From assembly GCA_021793405.1 (NCBI GenBank), contig JAJYSV010000025.1, positions 1-53,017 on the forward strand: a DNA stretch of 53,017 bases. Reading direction: 5' to 3'. The stretch comes from Acidobacteriota bacterium (lineage in GTDB: Bacteria > Acidobacteriota > Terriglobia > Terriglobales > Acidobacteriaceae). Positions 37,186 to 46,808 of this stretch are shown one piece after another (within the stretch, counting starts at the first letter, position 1; every line of letters begins with the position of its first letter). The position numbers were made by a program, and so were the translations under genes. The notes beneath the pieces are model-generated. The model searched no databases. It saw only the letters and a list, made by a program, of their open reading frames with translations, and had not been told where the DNA came from.

Positions 37186-37491
37186 TCATAGCTTCATCAA
37201 GTTGATCTGGTCGACGTTCAATGTGTTCCGCGAGCGGAACAGAGAGATGATAATGGCAAGACCGACAGCCGCCTCCGCAGCGGCGACGACCATCACAAAG
37301 AACACGAAAATCTGACCGCTCACCTGGTGCCAGTGGTTGGCAAAGGCGACAAACGCCAGGTTCACGCCGTTCAGCATCAGCTCAATCGACATGAAAATGG
37401 TGATGATGTTGCGCTTGATCAGAAATGCAAATATGCCGATCGAAAACAGCGCGGCGCTCAGTATCAGATAGCAGACCATCGGAACTGCCAC
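37186..37491 (-). CDS. nuoK: NADH-quinone oxidoreductase subunit K
   Basis: This 101-residue protein has three transmembrane helices and conserved membrane glutamates in [10 protein letters not shown] and [11 protein letters not shown]. The GTG start at 37491 is preferred because AAGGAG lies about eight bases upstream inside the end of nuoJ; the ATG at 37479 is an alternative. It begins one base after the nuoJ stop codon. Confidence 0.94.
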   Translation of the reverse strand: MAVPMVCYLILSAALFSIGIFAFLIKRNIITIFMSIELMLNGVNLAFVAFANHWHQVSGQIFVFFVMVVAAAEAAVGLAIIISLFRSRNTLNVDQINLMKL

Positions 37492-37492
37492 G

Positions 37493-37987
37493 TCAATGCT
37501 CCTTCCGCGCCAGCACAACAGCGCCCATGATCGCCACCAGAATCAAAACGGAAGTGACTTCAAATGGCAGCAAAAGATTCCGGAACAACACCCGGCTGAG
37601 ATCGCTGGTTGTGGCCACAAACGCGCCCAGCCGCGCATTTCCAAAGCTGTTGCGCAGCGTAAAAAACGTGGAGGCCAAAACCGTAAACAGCGCCAGCGCT
37701 CCAGGAATACCTGCCAGATACGCGACTTGGCTGCCATGGGTACGCTCTTCCTCGCCGGCATTCAACAACATAATGACGAAAACAAACAGCACCATAATCG
37801 CGCCGGAGTAGACGATGATCTGCGCCGCGGCAAGAAACTCAGCGCCCAGCAACAAGTACAGAACGGAGAGCGAAGACATGACTACGATCAGTGACAGCGC
37901 ACTGTTGATCGGGTGCCGCTGCAGCAGAAGGTTCAGCGCTCCGCCCAGGCAGAGGAGTCCGAAGAGGATGAAGATCGCGAGATTCAT
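37493..37987 (-). CDS. nuoJ: NADH-quinone oxidoreductase subunit J
   Basis: This 164-residue protein has five predicted membrane helices. Characteristic segments are NPVNSALSL-like [44 protein letters not shown] and [20 protein letters not shown]. It follows nuoH directly, with only 33 bp between them. In the canonical order nuoI should lie here, and it is missing. Confidence 0.95.
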   Translation of the reverse strand: MNLAIFILFGLLCLGGALNLLLQRHPINSALSLIVVMSSLSVLYLLLGAEFLAAAQIIVYSGAIMVLFVFVIMLLNAGEEERTHGSQVAYLAGIPGALALFTVLASTFFTLRNSFGNARLGAFVATTSDLSRVLFRNLLLPFEVTSVLILVAIMGAVVLARKEH

Positions 37988-38020
37988 CTCGTTCCAACTC
38001 CTACGGACTGTAGGGAAGGT

Positions 38021-39067
38021 TTACCCATGGAAGGCCAGGACCAGACTGGTTGCCATCACATTCACAATGGCAATCGGTAAAAGAAATTTCCAGCCGAATC
38101 CCATCAGCTGGTCATAACGGAAACGCGGCAATGTTCCGCGGACCCAAACATAGAGAAACAGGAAGCAGAAAACCTTGGCGACGAACCAGAATACTGGAAG
38201 AAGGGCCTGCACGACCACGCCGCCGAAGGCTGGAAGCAGGTTGCCGAAGGGGCTCGACCAACCGCCTAAGAAGAGCAGGGTGGCCACGCAGCCCACTGTG
38301 ATCATGTTGGCGTATTCGGCCATGAAGAACATGGCGAATTTCATGGAACTATATTCGGTGTGATATCCGGCCGTCAGTTCGCTCTCCGCTTCCGGCAGGT
38401 CGAATGGAGTGCGGTTGGTTTCTGCAAACGCGGCCGTCAGATAGATGAAGAAAGCAACGATCTGCACGCCTCCGAAGATGTTCCACGACAAGATTCCATG
38501 CGTGTTTTGTAGGTTCACAATATCGCGCAAACGCAGCGATCCGGTGCGCAGCACGACCCCAATTACGGATAGGCCGAGCGCCAGTTCATAACTGATCATC
38601 TGCGCCGTCGAGCGCAGTGATCCCAGTAGAGAGTATTTGTTGTTCGACGACCAGCCGGACAGTGCAATTCCATACACGCCTATGGAGGTGACGCCCAGGA
38701 TGACCAACAGCCCGACATTGACGTCGGCGATCTGAAACATATCCACGCCATGCCAATGGATGTTTTCCCCAAACGGAATCACGCCAATGGAAATCAAAGA
38801 GCAGGAGAGCGCGATGATTGGCGCCAGAATGAAAAGCGGACGGGAGACCGCCGTCGGCATCAGGTCTTCCTTCAAAAAAAGCTTCAGACCATCGGCCAAT
38901 GGTTGCAGCAGCCCGAAGGGGCCAACGCGGGAAGGACCCCAGCGGTTCTGAATGCGGCCTACGAGTTTGCGTTCCAGTAGCACCGTATAGGCCACTGCCA
39001 TCAAGAAGATGACAGTCACCACGGCCACTTTCAACAAGCTTAAGAGAACAAAGATCAGAATATTCAC
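38021..39067 (-). CDS. nuoH: NADH-quinone oxidoreductase subunit H
   Basis: This 348-residue membrane subunit forms the quinone entry chamber. The hallmarks are LLERKLVGRIQNRWGPSRVGPFGLLQPLADGLKL, AETNRTPFDLPEAESELTAGYHTEYSSMKFAMFFMAEY and RGTLPRFRYDQLM. The GTG at 39067 (MNILIFVLLSLLKVAV) is used as the start. A TTG at 39094 would add nine residues, and ribosome-binding signals do not decide between them. Confidence 0.94.
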   Translation of the reverse strand: MNILIFVLLSLLKVAVVTVIFLMAVAYTVLLERKLVGRIQNRWGPSRVGPFGLLQPLADGLKLFLKEDLMPTAVSRPLFILAPIIALSCSLISIGVIPFGENIHWHGVDMFQIADVNVGLLVILGVTSIGVYGIALSGWSSNNKYSLLGSLRSTAQMISYELALGLSVIGVVLRTGSLRLRDIVNLQNTHGILSWNIFGGVQIVAFFIYLTAAFAETNRTPFDLPEAESELTAGYHTEYSSMKFAMFFMAEYANMITVGCVATLLFLGGWSSPFGNLLPAFGGVVVQALLPVFWFVAKVFCFLFLYVWVRGTLPRFRYDQLMGFGWKFLLPIAIVNVMATSLVLAFHG

Positions 39068-39155
39068 GTTCGTATCATTTCCACTTTGACCCAATTGCCG
39101 AGTCGCGCACTGCTCCGGTGCGGCAATTTCTACGTCCGAACCGACGTTTCAATTG

Positions 39156-41504
39156 TCAGTCAGCCGCCACCATACTTTTCTTCGTTTGAAATACTTCCAC
39201 TTCGTTCAGCTTTTCGCTGTAATGACCTAGCGTGCCAGAGGTAAACAGGGTGTCTCCTGAAGGCAGAATCCCATCCGGACGGTCGGCCAGCTGGGAGATG
39301 CCGATTAGGCCATCGCCCGCGGGCTGCACTTGCTGGCTCGTTCCACCCAGCAGGTCGAGTCGATCGAAGTCATAGCCCGGCACAAGACGTTGAATTTCAT
39401 CGAGCAACGCATTGGGATCGAACGGGCTCAGCTTCGGCTCGAGATTGTGCGCCGCGAGCCAAATCCCATGGCGATCGGCTTCGCCGGACTGCGCGCCTCG
39501 CGACTGTCCCATATCCGCGCGCACGCCTTTGCCGAATGGGACCAGGGTGTGCACATCTTCTCCCATGGTGTCTGCGATGCGGACGATCAATTCCAGGTCA
39601 GTGCGAACACCAGCGCGGTCCGCAGCCTTCTTGACCAATTGCAGATCGCCGAATGTATTGGTAACGGTGCCGGATTTCTCGTACAGATTCGCCGTCGGCA
39701 GCACCACGTCGGCCAGCTTCGCCGTCGCGGTCATAAACATGTCCTGCACCACGAGAAATGTATTGTGCAATGTTTCCTCGGCAATGCCTAGTCGTTCCAC
39801 TGGATCGTCTCCGACCACGTAGAGCGCTGCGAGTTCGTTGCGCGCCGCCGCTTCGAACATCTGCGCAAGATCCAGTCCGGATTCGCGAGGAATGCCATCG
39901 CCGTATTCCGCACGAATGGCGCTATTGCCATGGATGGGTTGATAGCCTGGAAGCAGATCGGGATAGAGTCCCATGTCGGCCGCGCCGCGCGAATTGACAT
40001 AATCTCCTAGGCAGGCAAATTTCGTATCGGGCAGGGAAAATCCGAACTTCACTAAAGCCGAAATAGCTGTGCCGCGCAATTCCGAGCCAAAGACAATGAG
40101 TAGATTTTGCTCCTGACGCAGCGAGTCTCTCAGCGCGATCGCATCCGCGCCAAAGCTACTCGCCTCGTCGCCGCCCAGAAAGTGCGCAAAAGCTTCGTAC
40201 CCATCTGCAGGAATTTGAATAAATGATTTCGCTTGTCGGTGCAGTTTTATTTTACGATGATTCGCCAGGTAGATGCGGGCGCCATTGTGGCGAACATTCG
40301 TGCGCACGTTCCATGCCAGCAGAGGATGCTGTTCTGTCGGATCGTTGCCGAGTATCAAGATGGCGGGGGCGGAGCCTGCATCCGCAATGCTGGCAAAGCG
40401 ATTCTTTTGGCCGTCAAGCGCGCGAACGATGCCAACATAGTCCGTGGTCCGGTGATGGTCGATATTGTTGGTGCCGAAGGCGCTGCGCGCGATCTTCTGC
40501 AGCAGGTATGCTTCTTCGTTGGTGATGCGGGTTGAGCCTATGACGCCGATGCTGCGGCCGCCACGCTCGTCGCGTGCTGCGCGGAACCGTTTGGCAACAA
40601 CCTTGATTGCATCCTCCCAACTGACAGTCGCGAATTCGCCATTGGGCTGGCGGACAAGCGGCTGCGTCAGGCGTTCTGAGCTGTTGGCGAAATCGAATGC
40701 ATACCGGCCTTTGACGCAGAGAAATTCGCCATTCAATCCACTCTTATCGCGATTGTCGCCACGAACAATCTGCATACCGTCGTCGCTGCGGCGCACGCCC
40801 AAGGTTGTTTTGCAGCCATCGCCGCAATGGGTGCAGATGGTGCCAACGTGCGTCATTTCCCACGGCCGCGTTTTATAGCGATAGGTGTCGGAGGTGAGCG
40901 CGCCTACGGGGCAAATGTCGATGCACATGCCGCACTGCTCGCAGTCGAGCGAGGTGATGTCGTTGGGCGCGATGACGGAGCCGACGTTGCGCTGCTGGAT
41001 GCCCAGCGCCGCGACATCCATCCCTTCATTGCAGACGCGCACGCAGCGATAGCAGAGAATGCATCGCGGACGGTCGAAGAAGACCACCGGGGACCACTGC
41101 TGCTCCTCGCGATGGTTCTTGATTTCGACGAACTGGGAACCGCCCGCTCCGTACTTGAAAGTCATGTCCTGCAATTCGCACTCGCCGCCGGCATCGCAGA
41201 CCGGGCAGTCAAGCGGATGGTTGGCGAGCACCAGTTCCAACATGGCCTTGCGCGCCTGCTTGATCTCGTCCGTTTCCGTCGACACGATCATGCCTTCGGC
41301 TACGGGCGTGGTGCAGGCAGTCTGCAGTTTGGGCATTTTCTCAATGCGCACCAGGCACATGCGGCAAGCCGCCTGCAACGACAGGCCGGGGTAATAACAG
41401 AAGGCAGGGATTTCGATTCCGACCTTGCGGCAGGCCTCAAGCAGCAGCGTCCCCGCAGGGGCCGTGATCGTCTTGCCGTCGACCGTGAGTGTTACATCAG
41501 CCAT
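39156..41504 (-). CDS. nuoG: NADH-quinone oxidoreductase subunit G
   Basis: This 782-residue iron-sulfur subunit of the hydrophilic arm has a [2Fe-2S] ferredoxin domain (C36, C47, C50, C64), a His/Cys cluster segment HPLDCPVCDAGGECELQ, two [4Fe-4S] motifs (CILCYRCVRVC and CEQCGMCIDICP) and a molybdopterin-oxidoreductase-like domain. That domain opens with CTHCGDGC and a later Cys, the ligand pattern of the additional N7 cluster. The C-terminal two-thirds shows no catalytic molybdenum ligand. The gene is separated from nuoF by 31 bp. Confidence 0.95.
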   Translation of the reverse strand: MADVTLTVDGKTITAPAGTLLLEACRKVGIEIPAFCYYPGLSLQAACRMCLVRIEKMPKLQTACTTPVAEGMIVSTETDEIKQARKAMLELVLANHPLDCPVCDAGGECELQDMTFKYGAGGSQFVEIKNHREEQQWSPVVFFDRPRCILCYRCVRVCNEGMDVAALGIQQRNVGSVIAPNDITSLDCEQCGMCIDICPVGALTSDTYRYKTRPWEMTHVGTICTHCGDGCKTTLGVRRSDDGMQIVRGDNRDKSGLNGEFLCVKGRYAFDFANSSERLTQPLVRQPNGEFATVSWEDAIKVVAKRFRAARDERGGRSIGVIGSTRITNEEAYLLQKIARSAFGTNNIDHHRTTDYVGIVRALDGQKNRFASIADAGSAPAILILGNDPTEQHPLLAWNVRTNVRHNGARIYLANHRKIKLHRQAKSFIQIPADGYEAFAHFLGGDEASSFGADAIALRDSLRQEQNLLIVFGSELRGTAISALVKFGFSLPDTKFACLGDYVNSRGAADMGLYPDLLPGYQPIHGNSAIRAEYGDGIPRESGLDLAQMFEAAARNELAALYVVGDDPVERLGIAEETLHNTFLVVQDMFMTATAKLADVVLPTANLYEKSGTVTNTFGDLQLVKKAADRAGVRTDLELIVRIADTMGEDVHTLVPFGKGVRADMGQSRGAQSGEADRHGIWLAAHNLEPKLSPFDPNALLDEIQRLVPGYDFDRLDLLGGTSQQVQPAGDGLIGISQLADRPDGILPSGDTLFTSGTLGHYSEKLNEVEVFQTKKSMVAAD

Positions 41505-41535
41505 AAGGTTGTTCTCTCGCTTGCAGTCTCAGCAG

Positions 41536-42867
41536 TTACGAAACGGCAATCAATTCTGGCGTCGTTGCTTTGGTTCCAGAATGTCTTCCATACGGGCAAG
41601 GCTTGCCGTTCAAGTGGTCTTCAAATTCCTGTCGAAACTTTTTCACAAAGGCAATGGTTGGCATGGCGGCAGCATCGCCCAGCGGGCAGAAAGTGCGGCC
41701 AAGCATGTTTTCCGCCAGGTAACGGATGTTGTCGATGTCTTTGGCTTCGCCGCCGCCTGCATGGAAACGGGTGAGTGTCTTCTTAAGCCAGTCCGTACCC
41801 TCGCGGCAGGGAATGCACCAGCCGCAGCTTTCGTGCTGGTAGAACTGAATGGTGCGTAGCGCAAACTCGACCATGCAGACGGTTTCATCCAGCACCACGA
41901 CGCCGCCGGAGCCCAACATGCTGCCAGCCTTGCCCACCTGATCGAAGTCCATGCCAATATCAATTTCGTTCGGCAACAGGACCGGCGTGGACGAACCGCC
42001 GGGCACGACGGCCTTCAACTGACGTCCGCCGCGAATGCCGCCGGCTACCTCATAGATCATCTTCTTCAGGTTGTAGCCCATGGGCAGTTCGTACACACCG
42101 GGGCGCTCGGCATGGCCGCTGATGCAGAACAGTCTCGTGCCGCCGTTGCGAGCGGAGCCGATTTTGGCATAAGCCTCGCCGCCCATGCGTAGAATGTGGG
42201 AGACAGACGCAATGGTCTCCGCATTGTTGATAACCGTGGGCCCGCCGTACAGACCCACCACGGCAGGGAATGGCGGCCGAATTCGCGGAACGCCGCGCTT
42301 GCCTTCGAGCGACTCCATCAGCGCGGACTCTTCGCCAACCTCATATGCGCCGGCTCCGGTCTGCGAGATGACCTCAAAGTCGAAATTCGAGCCAAAGATT
42401 CCTTTGCCCAGAAAGCCCTTGGCATAGGCGTCGGCGATGGCTTTTTCCATGATCTTGAGAAGGTAACGATACTCTCCGCGCAGATAGATAAAACCTGTTT
42501 TTGCACCTACAGCGATGCCGGCGACGATGGCTCCTTCGATGACCGCGTGCGGATCGTGCAGGAAAATCAAATGATCTTTGCAGGTGCCGGGCTCGCTTTC
42601 ATCGCCGTTGACCAGAACATATTTTGGCTTTTCCGATTGCTTGGGGACGAAGGACCACTTCATGCCGGTGGGAAACCCTGCGCCGCCACGGCCACGCAAG
42701 TTGGAAGCTTTCATCTCGGAGATGATCCAGTCTGGACCTTTCTCGATGGCCTGACGCACCGCCTCATAACCGCCCAGCTCAATATAACGGTCGATCTCGG
42801 TCGCACCCTTGCCAAAGCGGCTGCTGACGATCTTGACTTCATCGGGATGAGAAACCAATGTGGGCAT
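41536..42867 (-). CDS. nuoF: NADH-quinone oxidoreductase subunit F
   Basis: This 443-residue subunit binds NADH, FMN and a [4Fe-4S] cluster. The FMN/NADH glycine motif RGRGGAGFPTGMKW begins near residue 58. The cluster motif ESCGWCIPCREG and a later FCPLGDAA cysteine supply the four ligands. It starts five bases after the nuoE stop codon. It accepts electrons from NADH and passes them to NuoE and NuoG. Confidence 0.96.
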   Translation of the reverse strand: MPTLVSHPDEVKIVSSRFGKGATEIDRYIELGGYEAVRQAIEKGPDWIISEMKASNLRGRGGAGFPTGMKWSFVPKQSEKPKYVLVNGDESEPGTCKDHLIFLHDPHAVIEGAIVAGIAVGAKTGFIYLRGEYRYLLKIMEKAIADAYAKGFLGKGIFGSNFDFEVISQTGAGAYEVGEESALMESLEGKRGVPRIRPPFPAVVGLYGGPTVINNAETIASVSHILRMGGEAYAKIGSARNGGTRLFCISGHAERPGVYELPMGYNLKKMIYEVAGGIRGGRQLKAVVPGGSSTPVLLPNEIDIGMDFDQVGKAGSMLGSGGVVVLDETVCMVEFALRTIQFYQHESCGWCIPCREGTDWLKKTLTRFHAGGGEAKDIDNIRYLAENMLGRTFCPLGDAAAMPTIAFVKKFRQEFEDHLNGKPCPYGRHSGTKATTPELIAVS

Positions 42868-42871
42868 TTTC

Positions 42872-43396
42872 TTATTGACCGGCCTTGCTTCGATATTCGT
42901 CCAGCAGCGCGTCCATTGCTTCGGGCGTCAGATTTTCATGGAAGTCATAATTGACTTGGACTGCGGGCGCCCAACTGCAGGCACCGATGCATTCGACTTC
43001 TTCCAACGAAAAGATGCCGTCGGATGTGGTCTGTTTGTGGCCGATGCCGAGGCGTTTCTTGCAATGCTGAAAGAGTTCCTGGCCGCCGCGTACCATGCAG
43101 CTGATATTCGTACAGACCTGCACGTTGTATTTACCGATGGGGTTGGTACGCAGCATCGAATAGTAGCTGAGCACGTTGCGCACGTCCAGCACGGTGAGGT
43201 CGAGCCGCTGGGCGATTTCCGCGATGGCAGCATCCGATACATATCCAATTTCATCCTGCGCATATAGCAGCATGGGAATGAGCGCGGAGCGGCGAACTGG
43301 ATAGAGTGTAACCAGCTTGTCAAAACGTGCGGCCAGTTCAGGAGAAAAGATTGTGCTGCCCGGCTTTGGATTCTCGGAAATCTTTGTCAGACTCAT
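42872..43396 (-). CDS. nuoE: NADH-quinone oxidoreductase subunit E
   Basis: This 174-residue thioredoxin-like [2Fe-2S] subunit has ligands C95, C100 (VCTNISC), C136 and C140 (CIGAC). The start is the ATG at 43396, which overlaps the stop of the preceding small gene (ATGA). The long upstream open frame to 43777 lies antisense to no gene but within that neighbour, and is rejected. NuoE partners NuoF in the NADH-dehydrogenase module. Confidence 0.95.
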   Translation of the reverse strand: MSLTKISENPKPGSTIFSPELAARFDKLVTLYPVRRSALIPMLLYAQDEIGYVSDAAIAEIAQRLDLTVLDVRNVLSYYSMLRTNPIGKYNVQVCTNISCMVRGGQELFQHCKKRLGIGHKQTTSDGIFSLEEVECIGACSWAPAVQVNYDFHENLTPEAMDALLDEYRSKAGQ

Positions 43397-43770
43397 GCTT
43401 GTACCTTGCGCAGCAAATTGTCGACCGACGCTTCCATGTCCAGCGCGCGATCCAAAGCTGCAAAGTGGAGCAAACCGTCTTCGGTAAAGAAAAATGTATC
43501 GTACTCGTCCCCAAGCTCGCCCGCTTCCGGCCGAAACTCCGTAACGCCCGTGCCGGATGCGTCGGGTGCAAGAATGGTGAGCTTGCCGATGGGGCCGAGC
43601 ACATCCAATCGAGCGTTGGAACTGGAGTGGATTCGCAATTTTCCCTCGGGCTTCGCGATGGAATGCATGGCGACGTGCGAGCGGAGCAGGGAAGCGAATG
43701 ATATCCAAAACTCCGCTGCCAGCAGCGGAGAAGCGGGTGACGCCACGGAAGCCTCGGCAGTTGCGCTCAT
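43393..43770 (-). CDS. Unknown 125-residue protein inserted in the nuo operon
   Basis: This gene lies between nuoD and nuoE and overlaps both by four bases (ATGA at each end), so it is translated as part of the operon. The protein starts MSATAEASVASPASPLLAAE, then FWISFASLLRSHVAMHSIA, a beta-rich middle (GKLRIHSSSNARLDVLGPIG) and an acidic segment (GELGDEYDTFFFTEDGLLHF). It has no cysteine pairs, cofactor motifs or membrane helices. It is not one of the fourteen canonical complex I subunits. An accessory or assembly factor is inferred only from its position. Confidence 0.8.
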   Translation of the reverse strand: MSATAEASVASPASPLLAAEFWISFASLLRSHVAMHSIAKPEGKLRIHSSSNARLDVLGPIGKLTILAPDASGTGVTEFRPEAGELGDEYDTFFFTEDGLLHFAALDRALDMEASVDNLLRKVQA

Positions 43771-44975
43771 CGGTCAATCTCTCCCAGCACGATATCGATG
43801 GAGCCGATGGCGGCGACCACGTCGGCGATCAAGCGGCCCACGCACATTTTCTCGATGGCCTGCAAGGTGGCGAAGGTAGGGTTGCGCATGTGCACGCGAT
43901 ACGGTTTTGCGGTGCCGTCGCTGACGACGTAGTAGCCCATCTCGCCGCGGGAGGACTCGATGGCCTGATAGACCTCGCCGGCAGGAACACCGAAGCCTTC
44001 AGTGACGATCTTGAAATGATGGATCAGCGCCTCCATCTGCGTCTTCATCGCCTCGCGATCGGGGAGAACGATTTTGGGCGCATTTGCTTTGATCGGGCCT
44101 TCCGGCATCCCGTCCAGCGCCTGGGTGGCAATCTTGACCGATTCGCGCATCTCCTGCACGCGCAGTACGTAGCGCGACCATACGTCGCAGCCGGTCGACA
44201 CCGGCACCTTGAATTGAAATTTCTCGTAGCTGGAGTAGGGCATGTCGCGCCGTAAGTCCCAGTCCACGCCGCTGGCGCGCAGCGGCGGTCCCGTCACTCC
44301 CAGGGAAATGGCATCTTCGGCGCTCAGCAGACCGACACCCTTGATGCGATTGATAAAGATTCGATTGCCGGTGAGAAGATTTTCGTATTCGTCGATTTTC
44401 TCCGGCATCGTCTTCAGGAAAGCGCGGACGCGAGGGAAAAAATCCAGCGGCGGTTCCAGCGCGAGGCCGCCAATGCGGAAGTACGACGTCATCATGCGCT
44501 GACCGGCGAGGTCATCAAAGAGGCGCAGAATCTGTTCGCGTTCGCGGAAGCAATAGAGGAACACCGTCAGCGCGCCAATATCCATGGCGTGGGTGCCCAG
44601 CCAGATCAGATGCGAATTAAGCCGCGTCAACTCGCTCAGCAGGACGCGCAGCCACTGGGCGCGCTCTGGGATTTCCAGTTGAAGCAATTTCTCGACCGCG
44701 AGACAGTAACAAAGATTGTTGTGCATGGGGCTGCAATAATCGATGCGGTCGGTGAGCGGCACAACCTGTTGGTAGAATTTCGCCTCGCAGGTCTTCTCAA
44801 TGCCCGTGTGCAGATAGCCTATGTCAGGCGCGACGCGAACGACTACTTCGCCGTCGATTTCCAGCACCAGGCGTAGAACGCCATGTGTGGATGGATGCTG
44901 CGGGCCCATGTTCAAAATCATGGTGCGGTCTTCGCTGGAATCGACAACGGTAGGCGCAGTGAGAAGCTCCGACAT
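43767..44975 (-). CDS. nuoD: NADH-quinone oxidoreductase subunit D
   Basis: This 402-residue 49-kDa-type subunit is related to NiFe hydrogenase large subunits and forms part of the quinone site. The start includes NMGPQHPSTHGVLRLVLEIDG with the quinone-binding HPSTHG. The end is IVLGEIDR, the family C-terminus. It is separate from nuoC, unlike the fused form in enterobacteria, and its ATG overlaps the nuoC stop by one base (TGATG). Confidence 0.96.
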   Translation of the reverse strand: MSELLTAPTVVDSSEDRTMILNMGPQHPSTHGVLRLVLEIDGEVVVRVAPDIGYLHTGIEKTCEAKFYQQVVPLTDRIDYCSPMHNNLCYCLAVEKLLQLEIPERAQWLRVLLSELTRLNSHLIWLGTHAMDIGALTVFLYCFREREQILRLFDDLAGQRMMTSYFRIGGLALEPPLDFFPRVRAFLKTMPEKIDEYENLLTGNRIFINRIKGVGLLSAEDAISLGVTGPPLRASGVDWDLRRDMPYSSYEKFQFKVPVSTGCDVWSRYVLRVQEMRESVKIATQALDGMPEGPIKANAPKIVLPDREAMKTQMEALIHHFKIVTEGFGVPAGEVYQAIESSRGEMGYYVVSDGTAKPYRVHMRNPTFATLQAIEKMCVGRLIADVVAAIGSIDIVLGEIDR

Positions 44976-45475
44976 CAGCGATAGCCCTCCACCGGGAAGT
45001 CTTTGCGTAGCGGATTGCCTTGATAGTCTTCCGGCATCAGCAGGCGTCGCAGATTGGGATGGCCGCCGAAGCGAACTCCAAACAGGTCGAAGACTTCACG
45101 CTCATAGAAGTTCGCGGCCGGCCATACCGATGTGATGCTGTCGACGGAAGGATCGCCCTCGTCCACAAAAACCGCGAACCGGATGCGCTGCTTCAGCGTG
45201 TGCGACAGAATATGATAGGAAATCTGAAATCGGGGTTGATTCGGATACCAGTCGACGCCGGTGACATCGACAAGAAAGTTATATCCGGCGGTCTGCACAG
45301 TGCGACATGCGGAAATAATCGCTTCGCGGGCGATAGTTAGAGTCAGTTCTCCGCGGTCGTATTTTGCATTCTGGATGGCGTCGGGCAATTGTTCCGTCAG
45401 GGCTGCGATCGCCCGATGGTCGGGGTGAGCCGCGAGAACAGCCTCCTTACTCTGATTTTCTCCAGCGTCTGTCAC
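44975..45475 (-). CDS. nuoC: NADH-quinone oxidoreductase subunit C
   Basis: This 166-residue 30-kDa-type subunit carries the signature ANFYEREVFDLFGVRFGGHPNLRRLLMPEDYQGNPLRKDFPVEGY. It starts 12 bp after nuoA. In the usual order nuoB lies between nuoA and nuoC, but there is no room for it here. Confidence 0.95.
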   Translation of the reverse strand: MTDAGENQSKEAVLAAHPDHRAIAALTEQLPDAIQNAKYDRGELTLTIAREAIISACRTVQTAGYNFLVDVTGVDWYPNQPRFQISYHILSHTLKQRIRFAVFVDEGDPSVDSITSVWPAANFYEREVFDLFGVRFGGHPNLRRLLMPEDYQGNPLRKDFPVEGYR

Positions 45476-45487
45476 AAATCCCGTGCC

Positions 45488-45910
45488 TTAGAGGTCTGCC
45501 TGGTCTTTGGACCATTCGAGAATGCCCTTTTTCCTGATATAGAAGAAGCCAACCAGGACAAAGCCGATGTACACCAGCATTTCCCAGAAGCCGAAGAAAT
45601 GAGAACCGGTGATCGCCGGCAGCCTGCGGTAAATGACTGCCCAGGGAAACATGAACACGGCTTCCACATCGAACAAGATAAAGAGCATAGCCACCATATA
45701 GAATCGCACGGAAAAGCGCCCGCGCGCGTCCCCCTGCGGAACCATGCCGCACTCATAGGTAGAAAGTTTCACTTTTCCGGGCCGGTGACGTCCGATCAGC
45801 CAGGAAGCAACGACGATGATGCATGAAAGGCCTACAGCGGCCAGGATTTGAAGCAGCAACGGCAGGTAATTCCAGAAATAATTAGGAGTTTGCATGAGGG
45901 CCGCAGTCAT
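45488..45910 (-). CDS. nuoA: NADH-quinone oxidoreductase subunit A
   Basis: This 140-residue membrane subunit has three helices. Conserved segments are STYECGMVPQGDARGRFSVRFYMVAMLFILFDVEAVFMFPWAV and WEMLVYIGFVLVGFFYIRKKG. The first gene of the complex I operon, it may start at 45910 or at the ATG five codons later (MQTPNYFW). Confidence 0.95.
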   Translation of the reverse strand: MTAALMQTPNYFWNYLPLLLQILAAVGLSCIIVVASWLIGRHRPGKVKLSTYECGMVPQGDARGRFSVRFYMVAMLFILFDVEAVFMFPWAVIYRRLPAITGSHFFGFWEMLVYIGFVLVGFFYIRKKGILEWSKDQADL

Positions 45911-46270
45911 CGACGCACAACAATACTCCGTCGCCGCCTATAGCTCGACTGTAAGGTTCAAACGGCAGGACTGTCAAGCCGCGGGGCGGAGTGTAGTGCG
46001 AACGGAATTGCGTGAGAGGTGTATCCGAATTAGAGGCTGAACGCAATCGAGAAGACTGCTGACGGCGACGGCAAGCAAGCAGGTTCTGAGTTTAGCGTGC
46101 AGTCCACTTCAGGAACGGCTCGCGCTGGCGCTAAGAAAAACTTAAGTAACTGTTGTGATTTCCATTTTGGAGCGTTGTCCCAATTTGATGTTGACAATGT
46201 TCAGAAGCTTGTTTTCCAGTACATCCTGCTCGCGGAAAACGTCACTATTACTAGAGAAGAGAGGATTCCC
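45911..46270. other. Divergent intergenic region upstream of the nuo operon
   Basis: This 360-bp region lies between nuoA (minus) and an unknown gene (plus). It should hold promoters for both. A TTGACA at 46191-46196 faces the plus-strand gene, but no convincing -10 hexamer is found at the expected distance. No other structure was recognised. Confidence 0.4.
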
Positions 46271-46774
46271 ATGGCGACTCACCCCAGTGTCGACACAAAC
46301 CTGAAGATCGATCAAAAACGCGTTCCGAAGATGCGCCAGGCGAGCGAGTTACCCAGGCTGGAAGAGATAGGCGAGACTCTGCCTTTTCGGGCGCAGCCCG
46401 ATGTTGCCCCCGTGGCAGTTATCCCAATCGCACTCGCCGACAAACCGGCGCGTCAAAACCTGCGCAGAATCATGACGCGGGAACAGGGGCGAGTGCTTGA
46501 GATGATCGGTCATGCCGTCGACTATCTGAATGATTGCTATCTGCGCGAAGGCGATGAGGATGAAATCATCAATGTGAGAAGCTCCTCCACCGAGGCGATT
46601 CAGATTCTCATCTCGCTTCGGTGGCAGATCCTGCAGTCCTTGCCGCTGCAAAAACCGAGAATGCACCGTCTATGGAATGCCTTGTTTCATCGCAGCTCCG
46701 GTCGCATATCCCGTGCCCGGGCCAACCGCGAATCCAAGCCTATTTCCGTGGTACCCTTGTCGTCGTCTCGGTAA
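46271..46774 (+). CDS. Unknown 167-residue protein
   Basis: The function is not recognised. The ATG at 46271 has AGAGAGGA upstream. The N-terminal half is polar; the central part is helical and acidic (EQGRVLEMIGHAVDYLNDCY, then EGDEDEIINVRSSSTEAIQI). The C-terminus is basic (RMHRLWNALFHRSSGRISRARANRESK). There is no signal peptide or membrane segment. It precedes the thiS-like gene by 34 bp on the same strand and might share a transcript. Confidence 0.65.
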   Translation: MATHPSVDTNLKIDQKRVPKMRQASELPRLEEIGETLPFRAQPDVAPVAVIPIALADKPARQNLRRIMTREQGRVLEMIGHAVDYLNDCYLREGDEDEIINVRSSSTEAIQILISLRWQILQSLPLQKPRMHRLWNALFHRSSGRISRARANRESKPISVVPLSSSR

Positions 46775-46808
46775 AGCAGCCGGGAAGAACAAGGACACTG
46801 CCCATCGA

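Noticed and set aside
40827-41774. Plus-strand 315-residue frame
   Set aside because: It is antisense to nuoG and nuoF, which are certain; it is a shadow of GC-rich codon use.
45476-45487. Possible hidden nuoB between nuoA and nuoC
   Set aside because: Only 12 bp separate the two genes, and no NuoB-like cysteine motif was found in any frame near the operon.
46191-46196. TTGACA as a -35 box
   Set aside because: No TATAAT-like hexamer lies 16-18 bp downstream, so it is not reported as a promoter.
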